12,533 nucleotides of DNA from Gloeopeniophorella convolvens (Eukaryota > Basidiomycota > Agaricomycetes > Russulales). Both the position numbers and the translations under genes were made by a program. Of the stretch, positions 1-8,710 are shown piece by piece. Positions within the stretch are counted from its first letter, which is position 1; every line of letters starts with the position of its first letter. The notes beneath the pieces are model-generated. The model was not told where the DNA came from, ran no database searches, and saw only the letters and a program-made list of their open reading frames with translations. The stretch is taken from contig WTXD01000318.1 of NCBI GenBank assembly GCA_022496205.1, positions 1 through 12,533 of the forward strand, written 5' to 3'.

Positions 1-329
1 ATGGGTTCCTGACCAACCTTTTAGTTCCCTGCAACTTCAACACGACCATCTCCTTCGCTTTCGGTGGGCAGCCCTTTGTGATATCCCCGGAGACGTTCAA
101 TTTTGGGCGTATTTCCAAGAATTCCGATGAGTGTATCGGCGGTGCCGCGTTCGATACAGGCCTCATCGCAGGTAAGCAGATACGGTTATAGACGCATATG
201 TGCATTTCACTGAAGCACCGTTTTTACTTTGAAGATGGATTCTGGATCATTGGCGATGTTTTCCTCCGCAATGTCTACACAACGTTCGACGTCGGCCAGT
301 CTCGCGTTGGTTTTGCTGAACTTGCATAA
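1..329 (+). CDS. Aspartic protease AP1, 3' end only (pepsin family A1)
   Basis: C-terminal end of a secreted pepsin-like aspartic protease. The window opens inside an intron: 1-24 carry a branch-like CTGAC and a TTAG acceptor. Exon 25-171 then encodes PCNFNTT...FGG and ends in ECIGGAAFDTG, giving the two Cys of the conserved C-lobe disulfide. Intron 172-234 (GTAAGC..AAG) follows. The last exon, 235-329, reads DGFWIIGDVFLRN and ends GFAELA before TAA at 327-329. WIIGDVFLRN is the hallmark C-terminal hydrophobic strand of the family. Both visible introns have phase 1, as at the same places in the other two proteases here. This end is intact. Both catalytic Asp residues would lie upstream, outside the window, so activity cannot be judged. 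Coordinates include the partial upstream intron. Confidence 0.93.
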
Positions 330-1040
330 TTGCTTGTCGAAAAGCTTGGCGTGCAGGAGTGCTCTTATTCCTGAGTCGACATATCTCACTATATCTAACT
401 ATACCCCATGGCCGTACACAATCCAAATATAGGATGCACTGCACGTATAGCGATTCGGGCCGCGAACCTAAGGGCATAATTGCGCCTAGATCCAGAACAT
501 GTAGTAGCGCCGAGTTATACATGGTTGCCATCGTTAGTGCAGTGATAGATAAGAGGCTCGGTCGCCAGTCTAGCGCCGAGCTGATCCGCGCCGCGGTACC
601 GTGACCTCATTGCCGCGACACCCCGGCGGTCGCGCCAAGGCTGCAGCCCGCAGCCTTTGGCAATACTTAGACCCTCCGAGTCCGACGTATTCGACAAGCA
701 CCGTAAGCATGGCTCGCGCTTCCATGGTTCACTAGTGCAATTTAGCCGCAATTCACAGCGCAACGAGGCCGATTACACGCCACGAAAGCATATCTTTTCC
801 AAGCGACACTCGTGCATGTACTATGTAGTCCATTCTGCCTGTCGACCACAATGATACGTCGCCATGGCCGTCTTGGCCAGTATCTCGCACTAGCGTCCTC
901 GGCTCTCGCTGTGCGCTGTTCTGGGCGCGCAGCGTATAAGGGCTGCCCCGCTTGCTACGCCGCTCCAACGACACCTCTCCCTATCAGAGACCGTCTCGTC
1001 TTCACTTGCTCCCGCTGTCCCTCGTCTGTCCTTTCTCGCT
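330..1040. other. Intergenic region with the AP2 promoter
   Basis: About 710 bases separate the AP1 stop from the AP2 start. I see no coding pattern: open stretches are short, lack splice-linked partners and resemble no family I know. The first part should hold the AP1 3' UTR. The last 110 bases look like a fungal core promoter, with TATAAG at 935-940 and a pyrimidine-rich run at about 970-1040 leading to the ATG. I saw no repeat or mobile-element end. Confidence 0.6.
935..940 (+). promoter_or_regulatory. TATA-like element of AP2
   Basis: TATAAG lies 101 bases before the AP2 ATG and is followed by a CT-rich stretch typical of fungal 5' UTRs. The same hexamer occurs upstream of AP3 (8624-8629) and, on the minus strand, upstream of the pirin gene (3953-3958). 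The role is inferred from position. Confidence 0.5.
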
Positions 1041-2628
1041 ATGCATCTCTCGTCCGCCTTCGTGTTGCTCGCTCTATCACTCCTTTCATCCGCGATGCCG
1101 CTCTCTCTCGACGGTCATGCCAATCGCCCCCGTGGCTTAGCTGTCCCTATCTCAAAACGCAGCAACTTCCGTCGTACCGATGGGTCTGTCGACACCGATG
1201 TACTTCAAAAAAGCACCCAGTCTTCAGTGGAGTGAGTTTTTTGTGCATTTTTTCTTGCCCGCAGTTCCCCATGCTGATTCTGTAACCAGAAAAATTCACG
1301 ATGGCTTCGTTGCCTACTTGGCGAATACTGGCTCTCCCCACCCTCTAGCTGTTGACCTCGAGCCCCTCAAGAAGAGGGATACCGGAGCTGTCCCGCTCAA
1401 GGACGCCGGAGAGGACCTTTGGTACGGCCCCATTCAAGTTGGGACGCCCCCCAAATCCTTCACTGGTGAGTCAGCGCGGCTGGGTAAAGTCAGGAATTAA
1501 TGGGATTTCTGCGCTGCAGTGGACTTCGATACCGGGAGCAGCGACCTGTTCCTTCCCTCTTCGACGTGTGGCAGCTCGTGCAAGGGTCATTCGACGTACG
1601 ACCCGAGTGCGAGCTCTACCTCTGCCGACCGTCATGCACAGTTCTCGTTGGCATACGGCGACGGCTCCACGGTTAAAGGCGAACAGTACACCGACAATGT
1701 ATCGCTTGACGGCCTGACTGTGAGCCATCTCTGTTGCGCGCTTGGAGCATCGCTCACAAGTCTTGTCGTAGGCCGCCAATCAGGTCCTTGGTGCCGCATC
1801 GCAGTATTCCGACTCATTCGACGGATTCCCGGCAGACGGTCTTATGGGGATGGGATTCCAAGAAATCTCCCAATACAATGCCCCTCCGGTTTTCCAGACC
1901 CTCATCGTACAAGGTCAAGTAGACTCCCCTGTGTTCAGCTTCAAGCTTGCCGACAAAGGATCCGAACTTTTCCTCGGCGGCGTCAATCCTGGACTTTACG
2001 CTGGCGACTTTACTTACGTCGATGTTACTACAAAGGTGCGCCAGGCATCCACATCTCGTATGCTGCCTTTTGATAATCGCGATTCGGGACAGGGTTATTG
2101 GCAAACGAACATTGACGAGATCACCGTCGGCAAGAGCCAGTCCGAAGCGATAACCTCTACCAAGAGCGTCATCATCGACACTGGTACTACCATGATCATT
2201 GGTGACTCGCGGGGCATTCAAGCACTGTACGCAAAAATCCCGGGGTCTGCACCCTACCAAAGTGGACGTGGTTTCTATACAAGTACGCCCCATCTTGGCG
2301 CGGTTTCGTCGGTTCCTGACCGACCGTTCAGTACCCTGCAACTCCAACACGCCATCTTCTTTACCTTTGGCGGGAAATCGTTTGAGATATCTCCCGACAC
2401 TTTCAATCTTGGAAGAGTCTCGGGCGGTAACTGTCTCGGTGGTGCTGCTTTCAAGACAAACTTGCTGCAAGTGAGTCCAGGCGGTTAAAGATGTGAATAC
2501 ACGTCTTACTGATGCCTTCACCCTTGCTACAAGATGGATTCTGGATTATCGGCGATGTGTTCCTCCGCAACGTCTACACAGCATTCGACGTCGGCCAGAC
2601 TCGGATTGGGTTTGCTAACCTCGCGTAG
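1041..2628 (+). CDS. Secreted aspartic protease AP2, frame disrupted near the 3' end
   Basis: Polyporopepsin-like A1 endopeptidase. Exons: 1041-1231, 1290-1465, 1520-1719, 1772-2035, 2093-2282, 2332-2470, 2534-2628; intron phases 2,1,0,0,1, then a mismatch. The ATG starts a signal peptide (MHLSSAFVLLALSLLSSAMP). A propeptide follows, with a dibasic site at K92-R93 just before the mature domain. Catalytic motifs are DTGSS at 126-130 and DTGTT at 306-310. The flap Tyr is Y168 in AYGDGS, and C139/C143 form the first small disulfide loop. The last exon encodes DGFWIIGDVFLRN and GFANLA. Exon 6 is 139 bases where the paralogues imply 141: one base is missing after ACG at 2349-2351 and one at the 2470 donor. 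Correct splicing would therefore scramble the last quarter. It is either a recent pseudogene or a sequence error; the first five exons look fully functional. Confidence 0.88.
2036..2092 (+). other. AP2 intron 4, 57 bases, no stop codon
   Basis: Starts GTGCGC and ends ACAG. The length is a multiple of three and it contains no stop in the AP2 frame, so retention would only insert 19 residues before GYWQ. The intron call rests on AP3, where a 53-base intron (9693-9745) with an in-frame stop sits at the same codon between VTKE and AYWQ. Confidence 0.75.
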
Positions 2629-2821
2629 CTCTGTTTCGCCGTGGGCGAGGCTTGTTGTTTGTATCCCTCGACCGGGCACAGGTTTCGTGCGGATCTAGTG
2701 GTTGTCTTCAATATCTGTCTCTGTACCTAACCCACAGTCCATGGATCATTAGAATTACAAACATCTACACGTAGAAGAGGCATCACGCCCAACGAATTAC
2801 AGCCTTGGGTCGTACTTAAAC
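2629..2821. other. Convergent 3' intergenic gap between AP2 and pirin
   Basis: 193 bases between the AP2 stop (TAG 2626-2628, plus strand) and the pirin stop (TAA 2824-2822, minus strand). It presumably holds both 3' UTRs. I see no strong hairpin or gene. Confidence 0.6.
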
Positions 2822-3797
2822 TTAAGCTATTTCGAAAAATAAAACCTCCGCGACGCTGCTTCCAGTGTTCTCGATGGTCACAGCTGCCCCACCAGGCGCA
2901 GTGACGTAGAGTCCGTCTCCTTCCCGCAACGCGGCGTCCTGTGCGCCAGCCGCACCCACTCGCACGGCGTTGCCGGATGCCTGCTTCGGGTTGTATCCAG
3001 ACGTCTGCACTACGTGCACATACGCCTTGCGCAATGCGGAGGAGCTCAACTCGCGGATCAGCGACTTGCCCGGGGAGAGGAGCGTGGCGTAGAGCGAGAG
3101 CGGTGCATGCACCGGTGCGGGCCCAGCAGCCTCGCGCGCATCCGAGACGCCCTTCTCCCCCACTGGCGCGACGACGTGCGCCCACGCGTCCCGCTTCTCC
3201 TCGTCGGTGAAGTGCCTGCGCCGCCGTCAGACCACGATGGCTATAGTGACCAACGGGAAGGGGCGTACCGCGTGAAGTAGGACGGCTTGAGGCCCGAGGT
3301 GAACGGCTTGGCCCAGATCTGGAGGAAGTGGACCTGCTTGTCCCCGTGTGCATGCTCGCTGTGCAGGATGCCCGTCCCAGCGGAGGTCATCTGCAGGTCG
3401 CCGCGCTTGAGCACCTCGGTGTTGCCCATCGAGTCGTTGCTGTGCGGCTCGTCAGGGACCAGCGACGTGCAGATGCAGCTAGAGGTAGACGTACTGCTGG
3501 AGCTCGCCCGAGACTACGTACGAGAAGATCTCGAACTCGCGGTGGCCGTGCGTGCCGAAGCCCGTGTGCGCCTCGACGCGGTCCTCGTTGAGCACGCGGA
3601 GACTCCCGAACTGTGCATGTTTGGGGTCATAGTAACTATCGCAGAGTGTATGTCAGTGTCCGGGACATCAGTCAGGGGCGTGAGGTTAGGGATACACACT
3701 CAGCGAAGTTGAAGGTGTGGAACGTCTTGAGCCAACCGTGGTCGCTGTTACCGCGCTCGGTGCTCGAACGCACGTCGAATTGAATGGAGGCGGACAT
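2822..3797 (-). CDS. Pirin-family bicupin protein
   Basis: Complete 267-residue pirin. Minus-strand exons in order: 3797-3700, 3635-3495, 3439-3269, 3215-2822; all junctions have phase 2 and join in frame. The N-terminal cupin holds THGHREFEIFSY (H62, H64) and GTGILHSEHAHGDKQ (H106, E108), the four expected metal ligands of pirins. FADYYDP, FGSLRVLNEDRVEAH, VHFLQIW and RHFTDEEKRDAWAHVV are typical of bacterial and fungal pirins. The C-terminal half (PVHAPLSLYATLLSPGK...AYVHVVQ) is the second, metal-free cupin. Pirins bind iron; some have quercetin 2,3-dioxygenase activity and animal pirin is a nuclear cofactor, so the substrate here is unknown. No signal peptide is present, so a nuclear or cytosolic site is likely. 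The first ATG (3797-3795) gives the expected N-terminus (RSSTERGNSDHGWLKTFHTF). GC-rich in its 3' half. Confidence 0.95.
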
Positions 3798-4840
3798 GGC
3801 AGATGTCGCGAGTGCTCTGGTTGTTGCCTGAAGACGAGCGAGAGAGGATGCAGAGGGCCTTAGGAGGTGGAATAGGAGGGACAGTTTGGCGACGCTGTTC
3901 TGAGTGTGGTGTTCGCTGGGTTGAGTGGAGGACCGATCGAACTTCTGTTCGTCTTATATGCAAAGCCGATGTGAATTCAAGGCCAGTTTATGGCTACCGT
4001 ACGAGCCTGTCGCTGACCGCGCGGCGACGAGCTTCCTCGGCATCACGATCGTTCTGCTCAGTGTCGCGCCGGCTGTGGCCGCCCTCGTCTTTCCTCATTT
4101 GGTGGACGAGTGCGCACGCTCCCACGGATGACACGCGCGCATGACACTGTGCTGCCCCTTGCTGACAACGTTGACCTCGCTTACAGTTCCGAGTTCGACA
4201 TGCGATCCAGGCCGCCATGAACCAGTCCATGCAAGAAAATGCTAACAAGATCTGCGTTTCGACTTTGCCTGCTTAGTGCAGCTCGGAAATATACCTTTAT
4301 AAATTTGAAGGATCAAAGGTAGTAAGCATCTCAAAGCCGGCCTCGATGTCAGGTCAACTTTAGCCTTCCGATGGCTTCCGGCACCGGCCATGGAAGCATT
4401 GGGGGCATCATTCTCCTTTCTTCAGCTCCGGGTCCCCGCGCGCCTCCACGAAGCAAGCTTCGTTCCCCTCTCGGGCTGGCAACGATCCATATATATATCC
4501 AGGGGCGACGCGCGACTTTTTCAGGTGGCTGTTGACGCTGGCCGAATCAATGTGCCGGTCTGGGCAGCTTGAAAGCGAGCCAGGCTCTCTCGCTAGTAGC
4601 GGCATCCAACTTCTAAAGCATGCGAGATTGCCCGGCCGGATAGAATGACAACGCCGCGCACTCTGGGGGTGGGAGGGCGCGATGTGCCCCCAAGGGATCT
4701 GTTGACGGCGCCGGTGCAACATGAGCATATTTTCTGGCCCACATCTTCCTTGACTCCAGTATTGCGGTTCGCGCAAGTCAATGTACAACGATCAAACCAC
4801 TCCAAAAAGTCGCCCTATCTTACATTTTATGCAGTGCCCG
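3798..4840. other. About 1 kb without a secure gene
   Basis: Upstream region of the pirin gene and downstream region of the 4841-8125 gene, both on the minus strand. It contains TATAAA at 4298-4303 (+), an (AT)5 run at 4489-4498, and a possible small two-exon reading frame at 3925-4276 (+) that is described under findings and is not secure. From 4277 to 4840 I see only short uninformative frames. Confidence 0.5.
3953..3958 (-). promoter_or_regulatory. TATA-like element of the pirin gene
   Basis: Read on the minus strand this is TATAAG, about 155 bases upstream of the pirin ATG. It is the same hexamer found before AP2 and AP3. Inference from position only. Confidence 0.35.
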
Positions 4841-7800
4841 TCACCAAGGCAGATCTACGATTCTGACCTCGTACTGCGACGGCGTCACGAGAGATTCTTC
4901 GGTCTCTCCCTTCTTTCCTGAATCCCAAGAATTGAGAATACCCCAGAGGATGAACGCCGTGACGATAGATGCCACGGCGCCTACGCCCGCGCGGATTGCA
5001 GTCGTCATGTTGTCGAAGCTGAACAGCAGCACTGCAACGAAGAAAATCCAAATCCTGACCAGTGCCGGTTAGTACAGTTAGTGCAAGTCAAGGAAGATAG
5101 TACTTACGACCACATCAAGAACGCATACGGTAGGCTAAAGATGACAGACAAGGGTTCGAGGCCAAGCCACCGGTACTCCCTTTTCTCAAGATATTCGCAC
5201 TACGTTCGAATCAGCCACGGCGTGTCGATACGCGCACCCAGTCATCAGCGTACCACGATTGTGGGCTCCTTGTCCATCATTGTACGGTTACGGCGGACGA
5301 GCAACAACCCCAACACGATACTGCCAACACTGAAAGTCAAGGATATTGTGCTTGCTATCTGGGCTGGAGCGGCTATTATTTTGACGCCCTTTTGGTCCGG
5401 AGGCGGAAGGTTGATCACGCCCGGGATGGCAAGGAAGGCGACGTTCCCAGCCAATAGGACGGTGGACTGAATCAACACAGCTCTCTTCAGATGAGATGAA
5501 CCCCATAGAAAGTGGGACACACACGTAGAGAACAAATTCAACCCATTCCGACACCAGCTTTTGCATAAACTGTTTCCACACTACCTCGACGATGATCCCG
5601 TCTGTCCATAGTTCATTTAGGTCCCGGAAGTGGACGTCTGGGGCAAAGAACAGTATTGGAGATACAAGCCGCATAAAAATTGTGCGCTTGTCGCGATCAC
5701 TGTCGTGAATGCTCCCAAATCGGTCATGCCGAACAGTCTTTTGGCCGTGAAAGTGTAGGAACTTCCAGTGGCCTAGGAGAACACCATCGACGAAGGTTAG
5801 AGTGATTGGGTAAAGTAAAGTCGTACCGAAGAAGGATAGCAATCGGGCTTGTGCATCCATGTCAACCCATCAATTAAAGTCGACGCGCGTTGGCTAACGT
5901 AGCCCTTACCCACTGAACTTGTGAAATGGTCATCGACCACGCCAGCGTCTGAAGTTTGTCAATACGTCATCAAGAAGTTTCAGGAAAAAACTAGCCTTCA
6001 GCGTCTTTGACGAGGCTGAACATTGTCTGCATCTCTGCGATGCTGTACGGGGTAGTGGAGCATTTGGATGTCAGCGAATCTATGCCAATTCAGAAGTTGA
6101 TCGGGCAGAAAGTGGGTTGGGCCGCTACCGATGCTACAGCTCACGAGATGTCCGAGCAATTCCTTACATGCGAGCATGGGGAAAGGACGGCTTTGGGACA
6201 CAGAAGGGTACAGAGACCAGTGGACCCTTAGAACGAAGCAAAGGCGATCGGAGAATGCATGTGTGCGATAATCGTAGGTTCGTACCAGTACAAGGACTCC
6301 ATGCGGTGACCTGAAGATGAGGGACGTCAGATCATGGGAGCCGTTGAGGTGCTTCGCTCTGACTTACTGATATGTCGAGGCTCCGAGATGCCGCATGCCT
6401 CGTATAACAGCGGCTGAGTTATATCGTATGGATGCAACCAGTATAGGTTCTTGCACCCATGGTCCACATAGTAGTACGACCAAACTACTTTTCCATCCCT
6501 CATGGTATTGATGTCCAAGACCAGTTCATCCCGCCCCGAGTCACTGCGACTTCGTACCCTTCAGATGCCTGTGCATAGTTGCCAAAAGATTGCAGAATGC
6601 ATCAGCTTCATGCCTTAATTTCCCGTCGAACATATATGCATCGGTGTATGCGTTCTGCGCCGAGATCGTCAGCGCATGTCCGGGCCCAGGCAGCCAACCT
6701 AACTGACCTGGCCGTCGTGGTAGAAATACAAACCGCCCAGGGGATGAGTTTTAGGCTCCCATTCACCGGAGTGAAGTTCGGACAAACTGTGGAATGATTA
6801 TGAAAAGCCGTATGACGGTGATAGTGACCGACCGAGCCAATTCCAGAGTGCAAGGTTGTAACGCTCTAAACCAGCTCTCGTCCCTGGGACTGCTGGCCGT
6901 CAGCTGCGCCTACTAACACTAGTACGAGCATCACTTACACGTCGTATTTTCTGGTGTAACGCGATACCTGGTCCGCATGCATGGGTTGTATATAACGCTC
7001 AGCCTGGCTAGGCGCGCCACCGTTCGTTGAAGAGGGAGGAATCTGCGGCTGCGGCATGTCTATTCTGCTTGACCTGGTATAGCTTGGGTGACAAGGCATC
7101 CGATCAGCTGAGGCGGAAAGTGATCGCCGATAGGTGGTAAAGTCACAGGGACTACAACAGCACTAGGTGCGACTGTGGAACTTCCATGCAATGCATCAAG
7201 TTGGTCATCTGTCGCCAGAGGCCTTGCGTGCACTTCTGATATCCTGGTAAACTGGTTGGGCGAAGGTGCACGCGGAGGTGGGAGATCAATGCTAGTGGTT
7301 GATGAGCGTCGCGATACAGGGAGAGATGATGTGTGTGTGTAAGGAGAAGGGAGGGGCGATGGCCTCAAACTGCTGAATTGGCTCGTAGTGTCGGATGGTG
7401 TGACGACGCGTATAGGGGGTGTGCCACTTCTACTGGTTCTTAGCCCATGATGAGAGCTATAGGCAGAGTCTGGCCGTTGCTGCAAGGAGTGGCTGTCCTG
7501 GGGATGCTCCGAGACGCCTAGCCTGCTGGACGAGCTCGACGGGGATAATTGGGAGAGTTCATGTGAGACCTAGATGGGGACTTGGATGTGGTGCGTAGAA
7601 TAGCTCCGGTGAATTGTCTGTGCGTGGAACGAGAATGAGTTGGGACGCGAGGAGGCTCATCGGCCTTTAAGCTCGATACACTATGCGTCAAGCGGCTCCT
7701 GAGGAGGAAGGCGACCGCTTATGCCCGCGCTCGGCCGGTTCTGAGGCTGCAGAAACCACACTTGCAGCGCTTTGGTGGTACGGACGCAGCTGGATGTCAT

Positions 7801-8125
7801 CTGCCGCGCCGACCGGGCTTGAAAGGGATCGTTGATACACCGGGGTGGCGGAGGCGGGAAGGTTACTTGCACAGACAATGCATTCATCGCGTACTTCTGT
7901 GATGGGACGTAGGACAGGAGAATATGTCTGTGCGGGAGTGACATCGTCCGTTGTCGGGGCTGGATGCCTTGGGTTAGTCCGAGAACGCAGAATCAAGCAG
8001 CTCTTCAGTAAGGGAGGGACAGCAAGAAAAAGAGAGGCGCCGTGCGATGAGATATTTTCCAGCCAACGTTTGACGCGGAGGAGGCATTGTAACAATGCAA
8101 GAATGGCTCGAGAGAGTAGGACCAT
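4841..8125 (-). CDS. Multi-exon membrane protein with a WW-like motif, one frameshift
   Basis: About 818 residues. Exons in gene order: 8125-7782, 7698-7570, 7522-7164, 7107-6939, 6889-6833, 6786-6708, 6654-6368 (holds a 1-base frameshift), 6310-6286, 6226-6129, 6079-5996, 5948-5910, 5847-5827, 5772-5525, 5466-5254, 5199-5108, 5054-4841. Residues 1-50 are partly hydrophobic and basic; about 50-300 are Ser/Pro-rich and probably disordered. A WW-like segment follows at about 358-385 (GEWEPKTHPLGGLYFYHDGQ), then YYYVDHGCKNLYWLHPYD, HRMESLYWVHWSLYPS, CSTTPY and VARLLSFFGHWKFLHFHG. Hydrophobic segments lie at about 647-664, 681-703, 734-761 and 770-788, before a polar tail ending DLPW. From memory it matches an uncharacterised membrane family common in Agaricomycetes; function is unknown. 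Exons from 7107 downward join in consistent phase, apart from the frameshift. The first three junctions, and so the N-terminal third, are tentative. The start is the first ATG of its frame. Confidence 0.75.
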
Positions 8126-8710
8126 GCGAGGAAGCTATGTCAGATAGACCAAGACAGTGAGCGATGTTCGACGTCCCACTGCTATCAAAGATGGTTGTTT
8201 GAGAGTAAAAAAAAAACATCCTGGGCGGCTGTGGTGCAAACCCGAAGAAAGGCGTTCCTCGGAAAAAGAAGGTCAGTTGCCATCCGGTGAACGTGTACTC
8301 TTCTCTTCTCAGATCGACTTTCGTCTAGTCGTGGTTTGGTCAGGTGACTCTACGGCGCGCTCGGCAAAGTCGCCACGGAGGGCCAAACTCTGCGCCACGA
8401 CTTGCGGGCAACGCCGAGGCACACGGTCACACCGCCGACCGCAATTATCGCCACTACTTACCCGTCTATCCCATCGCACTCTAGCCCGCGATGACCACCA
8501 CGCCCTCGTCCTCCGAAGTTGTCAGCTCCTATTTAAACCGGCCCCGGTCAGCCTGACCCCGCACGCATACAGTAAATTTTGCGGTGTCAGCCTCACTGCT
8601 GTCAGCCCCACTGCGCACGATGATATAAGGACTGACTGGGCACCATGGTATCCGAACCGCCAACACGGGATTCCGCATCAGCACGTAGCGAAAGACATCC
8701 ATAGACTAAT
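8126..8710. promoter_or_regulatory. Divergent promoter region (membrane gene and AP3)
   Basis: 585 bases between two divergent starts. On the AP3 side are TATTTAAA at 8530-8537, four GTCAGCY copies at 8521-8607 and TATAAG at 8624-8629, 82 bases before the ATG at 8711. On the membrane-gene side is a run of ten A at 8207-8216, which reads as T10 for that gene. A long plus-strand open frame crosses the region but does not look coding (see rejected items). Confidence 0.55.
8624..8629 (+). promoter_or_regulatory. TATA-like element of AP3
   Basis: TATAAG lies 82 bases before the AP3 ATG, a spacing close to that of the AP2 copy of the hexamer. Upstream are a second AT-rich box, TATTTAAA (8530-8537), and the GTCAGCY cluster. 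Confidence 0.5.

Noticed and set aside
4390..4572. 60-codon plus-strand frame after a TATAAA at 4298
   Set aside because: No recognisable motif, no splice partner and no signal peptide; the TATAAA alone does not support a gene.
5150..5165. Second TTCGA-type T-loop-like string near 5155
   Set aside because: Sits in a coding exon of the membrane gene with no cloverleaf context.
6544..6630. An 88-base intron that would remove the membrane-gene frameshift
   Set aside because: Phase works, but the donor (GTTCGA) is poor and splicing would delete MFDGKLRHEADAF, which looks like real coding sequence between the WW-like motif and DELVLDI.
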